Shown: positions 17,941 to 25,648 of the stretch, one piece after another
Position numbering within the stretch: position 1 is the first letter of the stretch
Layout: every line of letters starts with the position of its first letter
DNA from: Sphingobacterium sp. ML3W
GTDB taxonomy: Bacteria > Bacteroidota > Bacteroidia > Sphingobacteriales > Sphingobacteriaceae
Direction of reading: 5' to 3'
DNA: 64,000 nt
Assembly (NCBI RefSeq): GCF_029542085.1
Contig: NZ_CP107036.1
Coordinates: 3,534,001-3,598,000, forward strand
Notes under the pieces: model-generated
Databases searched by the model: none
Told to the model about the DNA's origin: nothing
What the model saw: the letters and a program-made list of their open reading frames with translations, nothing else
Position numbers and translations under genes: made by a program

Positions 17941-17996
17941 CTAAGACAAAGGCTCGGGATTGAGATAGATCTTCTTTTTAATTTTAACTTTTTACT

Positions 17997-19187
17997 GTGA
18001 ATTTTTCGACATTACAACTCAATAAACTCCTTTTTTCCAACATTGAAAAACAAAAGCTTTCGGTACTGACAACCGTCCAGGAACGGGTGATCCCTGCTAT
18101 ATTAGCTGGTCAAGATTGTCTGGCGATTGCTCCTACGGGAACAGGAAAAACCGAAGCTTTCACTATCCCGATCGTACAACATTTATTGGAAAAGGAAGAA
18201 AGAGAACATGCCTCCGTACTTATTCTGCTTCCAACACGCGAACTCTGTATCCAAACGAAAGATCGAATTGCTAAACTGATTGAGGGTACAGGTCTCGATA
18301 TCGCCAGCTTTTATGGTGGCGGAACTTACGACAGCCAGCTTGCGGCCTACCCTAAAGCTCAGCTGATCCTGGCTACGCCAGGCAGACTGCTCGACTTTCT
18401 AGAACAACAGGTTGTTGATCTAAAAGGGATAAACACTCTAGTCATTGATGAATTTGATCAATTGCTCGATCTTGGCTTTGCACTAGAAATCAATAAAATT
18501 ATGCAGGCACTTCCCACCGAAAGACAGTCTATTTTCGTCTCGGCGACACGCACAGCAGAGATGGATAAGATCATTCTAAAAAGACTCAAAAATCCGATAG
18601 AAGTCACAGTAGAAGATCATCTTAAAAAAGGAAAAATAAGCGAGTATGTGTTGTATGTCGATAAAAACGACAAGAAAAATCTAGTCCGTTACCTTCTTGA
18701 AAACAGAATTAAATCACAGGCCCTTATTTTCACGCGGACGGTACATGCTGTGGAACGGATTGAAGCAGACCTCCATCGAAATGGCATTTCGGCACTAGCA
18801 CTATACGGTGATAAGTCGCAACAGCAGCGTGAGGAGATTGTCGCCAAATTTAGAAATAAAGAAAACAGGGTTTTGATTGCGACGGACTTGCTGGCAAGAG
18901 GCATAGATTTCCCCGATTTGGAAGCTATCATAAACTATGAAGTACCGGACTTCCCAGAAATATATACACATCGTATCGGAAGAACAGGCCGCTCTCAGAC
19001 CGACGGTACGGCCATCACACTCTGCGATGCCGAAGACAACCAGAAGTGGATCAAGCTACAGTTATCATTAAATAAACAGATACAGATTGACGATCAACAT
19101 CCCTTTTTATTGAGTTGGGAGAAAATGCTGTCCAGTAGCCAAAACAATGGCCGAAAAGGACAATCAAAATCAAGAAAACGTCGTTAA
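17997..19187 (+). CDS. DEAD-box-type RNA helicase with a DEFD motif
   Basis: This is an ATP-dependent RNA unwinding protein of superfamily 2. Motif I is APTGTGKTEA (about residues 40-49), Ia is PTREL, Ib is TPGRLLD, motif II reads DEFD (about 145-148) in place of DEAD, motif III is SATRT and motif VI is HRIGRTGRS (about 326-334). The Q-motif region is short but present near residues 10-30. A basic tail (GRKGQSKSRKRR) may bind RNA. The start is GTG. The 396-residue length is a minimal helicase core. No partner gene is obvious. Confidence 0.88.
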   Translation: MNFSTLQLNKLLFSNIEKQKLSVLTTVQERVIPAILAGQDCLAIAPTGTGKTEAFTIPIVQHLLEKEEREHASVLILLPTRELCIQTKDRIAKLIEGTGLDIASFYGGGTYDSQLAAYPKAQLILATPGRLLDFLEQQVVDLKGINTLVIDEFDQLLDLGFALEINKIMQALPTERQSIFVSATRTAEMDKIILKRLKNPIEVTVEDHLKKGKISEYVLYVDKNDKKNLVRYLLENRIKSQALIFTRTVHAVERIEADLHRNGISALALYGDKSQQQREEIVAKFRNKENRVLIATDLLARGIDFPDLEAIINYEVPDFPEIYTHRIGRTGRSQTDGTAITLCDAEDNQKWIKLQLSLNKQIQIDDQHPFLLSWEKMLSSSQNNGRKGQSKSRKRR

Positions 19188-19239
19188 ATTATAATTATTC
19201 TTTTACTTTTACCTGCAATTAACAAAATCACAGTCCAAG

Positions 19240-19986
19240 ATGAGTACAATACATTTATTTGACGATAGTAACAATGCGAACGACAATCGCTTAGGGGATC
19301 TGGAAAAAACCATCATCATTAATAATCTGATGGAGGTTCCTTTTGCAGAGCGGGATGAATTATGGCGTGATACCTTCTTAAATAACATCGCAGAGTGTAC
19401 ATTGAAACTCGCCGAAACCGAAGTAGTCATCGGTCCGGATGGATTTCCTTATTTCCAGTTGGAAAGTGTCCCCAAAGATCAGAATTTTCAGGCCTTTGTG
19501 ATCAAAAACCGTTTAAAGGATTTTGTACTACCAAAAGGCTTTGGTATTGCCATTAATACACAAAATGAAAATCCAGACTGGATATTTACCTATGGCGATC
19601 TGGTCAATTATTTCCTGAATGAGGAATTTTATACAGACGAGAGTATTTTTTCGCAAAAAAATGAGCAAACCACAATCGGTAAAGATGAAGAAATTTTAGT
19701 TGGCCAACCCTCCGAAACGATCCTACCTTATCACGTTCGTACACAACTGCGCGAGTTTTTGGATTATTATGGTGTCAAGAATGCCAAAATTATGCTTATC
19801 GCACGTAATTATAAAGACGAAGAAAAGGCCTCTCAAGATCTGGCATTTAATATCGTTGCCAATCAGTTTAGAACAGAGAAAGAATTTACGAATATCATGG
19901 AAGCAATAGGTTGGTTTTTGCCAAGACATTATTCCTATATCGGGTTGGATGAATTTGCGGTTGAAAATGGTTTCATGCCATTATAA
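19240..19986 (+). CDS. Conserved hypothetical protein (248 aa)
   Basis: I do not recognise a characterised family. The protein is acidic, soluble and has no signal peptide or membrane segment. The N-terminal third contains FAERDELWRDTFLNNIAECTL. A middle segment has PDWIFTYGDLVNYFLNE, and the C-terminal part has HVRTQLREFLDYYGV, followed by NIMEAIGWFLPRHYSYIGLD. The alternating helix and strand pattern suggests a compact alpha/beta fold. It lies 52 nt after the helicase and 36 nt before a NUDIX gene, all on the same strand, so co-transcription is possible. No function is proposed. Confidence 0.7.
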   Translation: MSTIHLFDDSNNANDNRLGDLEKTIIINNLMEVPFAERDELWRDTFLNNIAECTLKLAETEVVIGPDGFPYFQLESVPKDQNFQAFVIKNRLKDFVLPKGFGIAINTQNENPDWIFTYGDLVNYFLNEEFYTDESIFSQKNEQTTIGKDEEILVGQPSETILPYHVRTQLREFLDYYGVKNAKIMLIARNYKDEEKASQDLAFNIVANQFRTEKEFTNIMEAIGWFLPRHYSYIGLDEFAVENGFMPL

Positions 19987-20022
19987 AAGAAAAAATTTGA
20001 TTATATAAATAGAGAATAAATA

Positions 20023-20478
20023 ATGTTTCCATTTAACGTAAGAGTATACGGGATATTGATCAACGAGAAACAGGAAGTGCTGATCAGTGATGAAAGAACG
20101 GAAAATGTTTCATTTACCAAATTCCCCGGTGGAGGGCTAGAGTACGGAGAAGGTCTATTGGAGGCTTTAATTAGAGAATATCAAGAAGAGTGTGCATTTG
20201 ACATTGACGTCGTTAAGCATATCTATACAACTGATTTTTACGAAAAATCAAGCTTCAACGACAGTCAGATTATATCAATTTACTATCAGGTCAAAAATAC
20301 ATCAGCCATTCAGATCAGAACGACTACTAAAGCATTTGATTTTGATCTGGATCAGAAAGTCGAAGATAATAAGCGTCAATCCTTCCGATGGGTTCCGTTA
20401 CATACACTTTCCATAGAAGATCTGACATTTAAAACCGATCAGATCGCCTGGTTGGAATTTTTGAAAACAATCAAATGA
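20023..20478 (+). CDS. NUDIX hydrolase
   Basis: This enzyme hydrolyses a nucleoside diphosphate linked to another moiety. The NUDIX box is GGLEYGEGLLEALIREYQEE at about residues 39-58, fitting Gx5Ex7REUxEExG-type spacing except that the final Gly-hydrophobic pair is replaced by CAF. The 151-residue protein has the expected N-terminal strand (FNVRVYGILINEKQEVLISDE). The substrate cannot be predicted. It probably shares a transcript with the preceding unknown gene. Confidence 0.88.
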   Translation: MFPFNVRVYGILINEKQEVLISDERTENVSFTKFPGGGLEYGEGLLEALIREYQEECAFDIDVVKHIYTTDFYEKSSFNDSQIISIYYQVKNTSAIQIRTTTKAFDFDLDQKVEDNKRQSFRWVPLHTLSIEDLTFKTDQIAWLEFLKTIK

Positions 20479-20507
20479 TAATAAATTTCTAATTTTCGTC
20501 GATTTTA

Positions 20508-20538
20508 TTTGTATTTAAAAAATAAACATATATCTTTA
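20508..20538 (+). promoter_or_regulatory. Promoter for a candidate non-coding RNA
   Basis: TTTG (20508-20511), 19 nt, then TATCTTTA (20531-20538), one mismatch from TAnnTTTG. The predicted start is about 20541-20545, the first base of the closing helix described for the RNA candidate. Confidence 0.55.
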
Positions 20539-20540
20539 CG

Positions 20541-20753
20541 TAAACCAATGGAAATACTTTGTTTTTTTAAAGTATTGACCTTAATAACTACATTTTATTA
20601 TTTTTTTGATATCTCGCTAAGACGAGATGGGTGAAGAGGGAAGTGATATCAAACAGACATTGGTTTATTGAATTTGTAAATTCCTAGTCCTATAGGTTTT
20701 TTAATAGTTAGTGTGATTTTATGGCGATACTCCCCGTATCGCCTTATTTTTTT
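20541..20753 (+). ncRNA. Candidate structured non-coding RNA
   Basis: The 357-nt gap between NUDIX and the methyltransferase has no open frame but several perfect helices. A closing helix pairs 20541-20550 (TAAACCAATG) with 20658-20667 (CATTGGTTTA). Inside it, 20553-20560 pairs with 20569-20576. Further inside, 20606-20613 (TTGATATC) can pair with 20645-20652 (GATATCAA), or 20611-20616 with 20623-20628. A promoter just upstream starts transcription at the first helix, and a terminator closes the unit at 20723-20753. A short T run at 20697-20702 may end a shorter form. I could not match it to a known family such as 6S, SRP or tmRNA. Confidence 0.5.
20723..20753 (+). terminator. Terminator of the RNA candidate
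   Basis: An 8-bp perfect stem GGCGATAC/GTATCGCC (20723-20730 with 20736-20743), loop TCCCC, followed by a T-rich tract. The T tract is only on the right, so it terminates rightward transcription from the NUDIX side or the RNA gene. Confidence 0.88.
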
Positions 20754-20835
20754 ATCATTCCATTCACTATGTTTCACCCCTAGCGTTTATCTATGCATCT
20801 TGTCTGCTTTGTAGTGTTATTATCAAACAAGAGTA

Positions 20836-21549
20836 CTATTTGAATGCGACGAAAGAAGCAAAACACAAATTCTTGTGTAGTACATCTATATCTTTAAATC
20901 CGACCTTAGCCAATAGCTCAAGCTGATAGACCAACGATCGCGGTGTATCCTCATGTTCCACATAGGCAAAAACATGGTCACGATACGCTTCGTTTTGCAA
21001 GTTAGTCAAATACGCACCATATTTTTCACGATAGATCAGCTGTTGAAGAGGGGCACTATTTTGTTCGATTAAATCGAAAATCCATACACTCCCCCCGCTT
21101 TTGAGAAGTTTAAAAAGTTTGCGAAATGCGGTCTCCCAATCTTGATCGTCTCTCAAATGATGCAAAACTGCTGTCGCAATAATCACATCAAATTTCTCCT
21201 CGAACAGATCGGCCTGTCGAAAATCGCCTTTAATCAAATGAACTGCCCCAGTTGTAAGTACGCCAACACGTTCTTTGGCTCGCTCCAACATAGGTAAACT
21301 CAAATCGACCAAGGTAACATCTGGATTGGACCTGACTTTCTGAAGCAGTTTCACATCATAATTACCTGCACCGCAGCCGATATCCAACACCTGCTCAAGA
21401 TTCGGATAGAGCGATGAAATTGCATCTGTTATGAGTTCCATATTCCACACCGCATCCAATGTAGTCGCCTGACCTGTTTCTAAATTAGAGAACCGTTCGA
21501 CATCTTTGTCAAATCGCGTTTCAATTTCTTGTAATGTCGCCTTATTCAT
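20836..21549 (-). CDS. SAM-dependent class I methyltransferase
   Basis: This is a Rossmann-fold methyltransferase. Motif I is VLDIGCGAGNY, with VTLVDLSLPMLERAKER as the acidic second strand, DVIIATAVLHHL as motif IV, and LLKSGGSVWIFDLIE after it. The open frame extends to 21615, but the ATG at 21549 starts at MNKATLQEIETRFD and removes 22 residues that look unlike a domain start. The substrate is unknown. The gene stands alone, with the RNA candidate to its left and the divergent LysR gene to its right. Confidence 0.82.
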   Translation of the reverse strand: MNKATLQEIETRFDKDVERFSNLETGQATTLDAVWNMELITDAISSLYPNLEQVLDIGCGAGNYDVKLLQKVRSNPDVTLVDLSLPMLERAKERVGVLTTGAVHLIKGDFRQADLFEEKFDVIIATAVLHHLRDDQDWETAFRKLFKLLKSGGSVWIFDLIEQNSAPLQQLIYREKYGAYLTNLQNEAYRDHVFAYVEHEDTPRSLVYQLELLAKVGFKDIDVLHKNLCFASFVAFK

Positions 21550-21747
21550 AGCTAAATAAATATTTGTGAGCACAAATGCTCGGTTTATCATTCCATGGAA
21601 ATATCGAATATCCAAGTTATTTTCATAAGCGCTTTTTGCATTCTATGCATTGATATCACCTATAAATTTTAATTATTTAAAGGTAGGGTTAACTCAAATT
21701 CATTAAAAATATTTATTTTGTCATCGATTCATACCAAAAAAGTATCA

Positions 21748-22629
21748 ATGGAAATCCGACATCTTATTTATTTCAAAACAGTAGCCGAGGAACTCCACTT
21801 CGGAAGGGCTGCTGAGCGGTTATTTATGTCCCAACCACCGTTAAGTCGACAAATCAAAGATCTTGAAGATGAGCTGGGCGTTATACTCTTTTTCAGAACG
21901 AACAAAAGGGTGGAACTGACCGAAGCGGGTAAATACTTTTTGGAAGAGGTTGTTGAGATACTTCAAAATTTAGAGCATAGCAAAACTATCACAAAACAGA
22001 TCCATAACAATATTTCAGGTGAGTTTAAGTTGGGTTATATCAGTTCCACACCAAAGCAGATGTTGGCAACGGTATTGAAACAGATTCAACAAAAATTTCC
22101 CTATCTAAGGGTCAGTTTGTTTGAGACATCAACACAAAAACAAAAAGCTGCGTTGGAAAATGGAAAACTGGATCTCGGTATTATGCGTGCCCCTATTTAC
22201 GCGAGCGAACTCCTTATCACCCCCTTATTCGAAGACCCGATGGTTATTGTGGGATCCACGGAAGTAGACTTCAAGAACATCAATTTTTTCAATGAGAATT
22301 TTATCTCTTTCAATCAAAAATATGCTTCTGAATATCATCGCCTAACAATCAATACCTGTAATCGCATGGGGTTTGAACCCAAAATTGTGCATCAAAGCAA
22401 TTCCATGTCTTCTATCCTCGAACTTGTTTCTCAGGGATTAGGTTTGGCTGTTGTCCCGGCATCCACAATAAAACAGTATCCACATCTAAAATTGAAAATC
22501 CTCAAACTTGATGACACAGATAGTAAAACAGAGGTAATTTTGGTTTCGAATATAAAAAGTAAGAATAGTGCTCTTGCTGAATTTATTCAATGTATTCAAA
22601 AAGAATATCTTAAATTCAATAAAGGTTAA
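21748..22629 (+). CDS. LysR-family transcriptional regulator
   Basis: The winged helix-turn-helix domain occupies residues 1-60 and starts with the standard MEIRHLIYFKTVAEELHFGRAAE, then LFMSQPPLSRQIKDLEDELG. An effector-binding periplasmic-protein-like domain fills residues about 88-290. The frame begins at a TTG at 21718, but the ATG at 21748 matches the family start. A serine hydrolase gene lies 35 nt downstream on the same strand, so the two may be co-transcribed. This differs from the divergent ampR-ampC layout. The effector is unknown. Confidence 0.92.
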   Translation: MEIRHLIYFKTVAEELHFGRAAERLFMSQPPLSRQIKDLEDELGVILFFRTNKRVELTEAGKYFLEEVVEILQNLEHSKTITKQIHNNISGEFKLGYISSTPKQMLATVLKQIQQKFPYLRVSLFETSTQKQKAALENGKLDLGIMRAPIYASELLITPLFEDPMVIVGSTEVDFKNINFFNENFISFNQKYASEYHRLTINTCNRMGFEPKIVHQSNSMSSILELVSQGLGLAVVPASTIKQYPHLKLKILKLDDTDSKTEVILVSNIKSKNSALAEFIQCIQKEYLKFNKG

Positions 22630-22664
22630 TAACCAATCCTGATTATTTTGTTCACGTACACAGC

Positions 22665-23801
22665 ATGAAAAAGACCATCATTTCCCTCTTTCACTTAGCA
22701 CTGTTGCTCCCCGTATTATTGTTCGGACAGGAGACTCCAGAAATTGACCAAAGATTGCAGACCATTATGCAACGATATCAAGCAATAGGACTTAGTGTAG
22801 TACTTGTAAAAAACAACCAGATTTATTTTCATAAGAATTATGGCAACAAAAATATTGAGGACAAGACTTTGCTAAATGACGATGATATCTTTCGGATCGC
22901 TTCCATATCAAAGTCGTTTACCGCGACCTCTTTTATGCAGCTTTTGAAACAGCGGCGCTGTTCTTTAGATGATGATTTCGGAGATCTTATTGGTTTTCCG
23001 ATTAGAAATCCAAATTATCCCCAGGAAAAAATTACCCTTCGGATGATACTTTCTCACACCTCGAGCATTAATGATCAAAACGGTTATTTTAATCTGGATG
23101 TTATTAATCCAACCAAAAATCCGAATTGGAAAAGTTCTTATAATAATTATAGACCAGGCAGCCAATATCAGTATTGTAATCTAAATTTTAATATGGCCGG
23201 CGCCGTATTGGAGAAGCTGACTCAGATGCGTTTTGATAACTACATCTCCAAAAACATTCTTAAGCCATTGAATCTTTATGGTGGATATTGTGTTGACTCG
23301 CTAGATCATTTGAGATTAGTCCCTTTATATTCATTCGATAAAAAAGCTAATATTATCGAAGAACTGAATGCATATGCACCCAGACGTGATGAACTTGCAA
23401 ATTATCAATTGGGCTATACGACTCCTGCACTCTCCCCGACTGGTGGAATGAAGATATCGACACTCGATCTTGCAAAATATATGCTTATGCATATGAACTA
23501 CGGTACGGGTAACGGAAAGAAAATAATGGATAAAAAATATGCAAAGATAATGCAAACTGCTGTTAATAAAGATGCAGGGTATGGCCTCGCTATTATGAAC
23601 GAAAATACGGTAATTCCAGGTGTTATATTAACGGGACATACGGGATCTGCTTATGGCTTATACAGTGCAATGTTTTTCAATCCTGTAAAAAAATATGGAT
23701 TTGTAGTAATCACCAATGGCTGCAACATACCTGATAGCGAAAATTTTAATCCGCTACTCAAAGACTGCATCCGCGCCTTATATGACACGTATATAAAATA
23801 G
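22665..23801 (+). CDS. Serine hydrolase of the beta-lactamase class C / PBP4-like family
   Basis: This is an exported serine hydrolase. A signal peptide occupies about residues 1-21 (KKTIISLFHLALLLPVLLFGQ). The SxxK nucleophile motif is in RIASISKSFTA (about residue 78-81), the YxN motif is YCNLN (about 169-171) and the KTG-equivalent is HTGSAYG (about 325). The set allows a beta-lactamase, a D-Ala-D-Ala peptidase or an esterase. HTG rather than KTG is more common in peptidase or esterase relatives, so resistance should not be assumed. It follows a LysR gene. Confidence 0.85.
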   Translation: MKKTIISLFHLALLLPVLLFGQETPEIDQRLQTIMQRYQAIGLSVVLVKNNQIYFHKNYGNKNIEDKTLLNDDDIFRIASISKSFTATSFMQLLKQRRCSLDDDFGDLIGFPIRNPNYPQEKITLRMILSHTSSINDQNGYFNLDVINPTKNPNWKSSYNNYRPGSQYQYCNLNFNMAGAVLEKLTQMRFDNYISKNILKPLNLYGGYCVDSLDHLRLVPLYSFDKKANIIEELNAYAPRRDELANYQLGYTTPALSPTGGMKISTLDLAKYMLMHMNYGTGNGKKIMDKKYAKIMQTAVNKDAGYGLAIMNENTVIPGVILTGHTGSAYGLYSAMFFNPVKKYGFVVITNGCNIPDSENFNPLLKDCIRALYDTYIK

Positions 23802-23925
23802 GCTGAAATTCAGCAAAAAGTTTTACAATTTTTATTTTCAACCGTTTATTTTCAACTGCGAAAAAAGGGCTTAATAAACCGAAAAGCTGGAACACATTCA
23901 GAATCAAACTTCTGTCTTTCAGCCA

Positions 23926-23965
23926 TAAAAATACCCCCAAATAGTTGAACACTATTTGGGGGTAT
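23926..23965 (-). terminator. Terminator of the glutathione peroxidase gene
   Basis: A perfect 14-bp stem (23931-23944 with 23952-23965) with a 7-nt loop is followed, reading leftward, by a run of T. It lies 22 nt past the stop of the peroxidase gene and also faces the convergent serine hydrolase. Confidence 0.85.
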
Positions 23966-23986
23966 AGCGTATTTCTTGCTTTTTAC

Positions 23987-24511
23987 TTATTTCTTATTTC
24001 CCACCCAGTTTACAATCGCCGGATCCAGTGGATTGGTAGCTGATCGAAAGCGATGTACTAATTTACCATTTTCGTCAATCAGGAATTTTTCAAAGTTCCA
24101 TTTAATCTCTCCTGTAAAATCGGGATTATCCTGCGTGATCAGATATTTGAATAAAGGCGAAATCTGCTCCCCTTTTACTTCTACTTTTTCAGCCATTAAA
24201 AAGTCTACTCCATAGTTCTGTTCACAGAATTCTTGAATCTCTGTATTGGAGCCTGGTTCCTGTTGTCCAAAGTTGTTCGCCGGAAAACCAATGATAACCA
24301 ATTTGTCTCCAAATGTCTTGTGTAGTTCTTCCAGGTCCTTATACTGTTTCGTAAAACCACATTTAGAAGCTGTATTGACAATCAATATCTTCTTTCCTTT
24401 GAAATCGGACATTTTCACCTCTTGCCCTTCCAGCGTCTTAAAAGTGAAATTATAAATTTCGGGATTGCCAAATAACATTGACATATACACCATAATAGTT
24501 GCTACAATCAT
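23987..24511 (-). CDS. Glutathione peroxidase family protein
   Basis: This is a thiol peroxidase of the Gpx fold that reduces hydroperoxides, usually using thioredoxin in bacteria. The peroxidatic Cys is in NTASKCGFTKQY (about residue 51). FPANNFGQQEPGSN contains the conserved Gln, and IKWNFEKFLID contains the Trp of the catalytic site. A hydrophobic N-terminal stretch (IVATIMVYMSMLFG) might be a short anchor, or translation may start at Met10 or Met12. The gene is 11 nt downstream of the sugar kinase gene on the same strand. Confidence 0.88.
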   Translation of the reverse strand: MIVATIMVYMSMLFGNPEIYNFTFKTLEGQEVKMSDFKGKKILIVNTASKCGFTKQYKDLEELHKTFGDKLVIIGFPANNFGQQEPGSNTEIQEFCEQNYGVDFLMAEKVEVKGEQISPLFKYLITQDNPDFTGEIKWNFEKFLIDENGKLVHRFRSATNPLDPAIVNWVGNKK

Positions 24512-24522
24512 ATTTATTTAAT

Positions 24523-25389
24523 TTAAAGACTCAACAATGAGTTACTCTCTCTTTCCAGCACTGCACTGAACAATTCGTTAATAGGTGACTTTAGTATTGT
24601 TCCGACCTTGATCTGATGTGTTTCACACACTTCACGCAATAACAAATCAAAGCTATAAGCAATTGAGCCAACAAAGTGGCATTCATACTGTGTATAATCT
24701 GCATAAGTCAAAATAGAGGCCTGAACAAACTCTTCAAAACCACCTTTTACCAGATCAATAATAAATGGATGGGTAATATTATCAGACATAAATGGCGCAA
24801 AAGAGGCTAAAAAAGCATTTGGCCGTTCTTTCTGGTACACATTTTTAATAACAACCTCTTTATTTATACGGTATTTAACGGCGAATTTCTCATTCAGATC
24901 TTTCGGCATGCGCCCATATAGAAATAAGCGTAGGAGCTTTTTACCGAAGTAAGCGCCCGAACCTTCGTCTCCCAGCACATAACCATTACCATTGTGGGAG
25001 GCCATAAGCTCCTCACCATCAAAAAAGCTAAGATCCGATCCGGTACCAAGTGTGGCTACATATCCTTTTTTATTACCACAGGTCGCTAAAGCGCTACCAA
25101 AAAGGTCGTTCTCAACTGCGATATAAGCATTTTCAAATAAAGGAGTCAATGCATTTGAAACCATTTCACGACGGTCAGGGGTAATACAACCCGCTCCAAA
25201 AAAATAAAGCTCAGTAACCTCGTCAGCGTAGGGTATTATTTCAGGTATTTCTTTAATAACCCGTGTGATTTCTTTTTCATTAACGAAAAAAGGATTGAGT
25301 CCATTTGTACTGAACGAAATAGGAGCACTATCAGGCAATTCCAATTTCCAATCTGACTTTGACGAGCCACTATCAACAACTAAGATCAT
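24523..25389 (-). CDS. BadF/BadG-type ATPase, N-acetylglucosamine kinase-like
   Basis: This is an ASKHA kinase of the BadF/BadG/BcrA/BcrD family. It begins ILVVDSGSSKSDWKL, the phosphate-1 loop, and has LGTGSDLSFFDGEEL (phosphate-2) and LGDEGSGAYFGKKLLRLFL, which closely matches the Bacteroidota proteins annotated as N-acetylglucosamine kinases. The likely role is phosphorylation of amino sugars released in cell-wall recycling. Substrate identity is inferred. It is co-directional with, and 11 nt before, the peroxidase gene. Confidence 0.83.
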   Translation of the reverse strand: MILVVDSGSSKSDWKLELPDSAPISFSTNGLNPFFVNEKEITRVIKEIPEIIPYADEVTELYFFGAGCITPDRREMVSNALTPLFENAYIAVENDLFGSALATCGNKKGYVATLGTGSDLSFFDGEELMASHNGNGYVLGDEGSGAYFGKKLLRLFLYGRMPKDLNEKFAVKYRINKEVVIKNVYQKERPNAFLASFAPFMSDNITHPFIIDLVKGGFEEFVQASILTYADYTQYECHFVGSIAYSFDLLLREVCETHQIKVGTILKSPINELFSAVLERESNSLLSL

Positions 25390-25428
25390 ACAAATTCTTG
25401 ATTATTTTCCCCTTATAAACTAGTGTAT

Positions 25429-25436
25429 CAAATATA
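25429..25436 (-). promoter_or_regulatory. -7 element for the BadF-type kinase operon
   Basis: Reading leftward, TATATTTG fits TAnnTTTG and lies 39 nt before the kinase ATG. The nearest TTTG is only 13 nt further upstream, so the -33 element is unclear. Confidence 0.45.
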
Positions 25437-25591
25437 CAAAAATTACCTCCAAACTGAAACGACGATTCTTAAAGAAAATATGTATCTTGGATTTCTTATG
25501 TGACATCTTTACAATCTGATGAAACTTTTTGAATCAATCAAAATTCGACAGGTTTAACAAACTATTGAAGAACCAACAAAATATTTTTTTG

Positions 25592-25623
25592 TTTGATTTA
25601 AGCATAAGATACTTTTAATTTTG
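25592..25623 (+). promoter_or_regulatory. Promoter of the M61 peptidase gene
   Basis: TTTG (25592-25595), 20 nt, and TAATTTTG (25616-25623) match the Bacteroidota consensus. The ATG follows 25 nt after the -7 box. Confidence 0.7.
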
Positions 25624-25648
25624 TAAGCGCATACTAAAATTATTTTTC

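Noticed and set aside
20541..20753. Assigning the RNA candidate to 6S, SRP or tmRNA
   Set aside because: I saw no SRP tetraloop region, no tmRNA tag frame and no long rod with a single central bubble as in 6S.
22665..23801. Calling the serine hydrolase an antibiotic-resistance beta-lactamase
   Set aside because: The motifs also fit peptidases and esterases, and the third motif is HTG.
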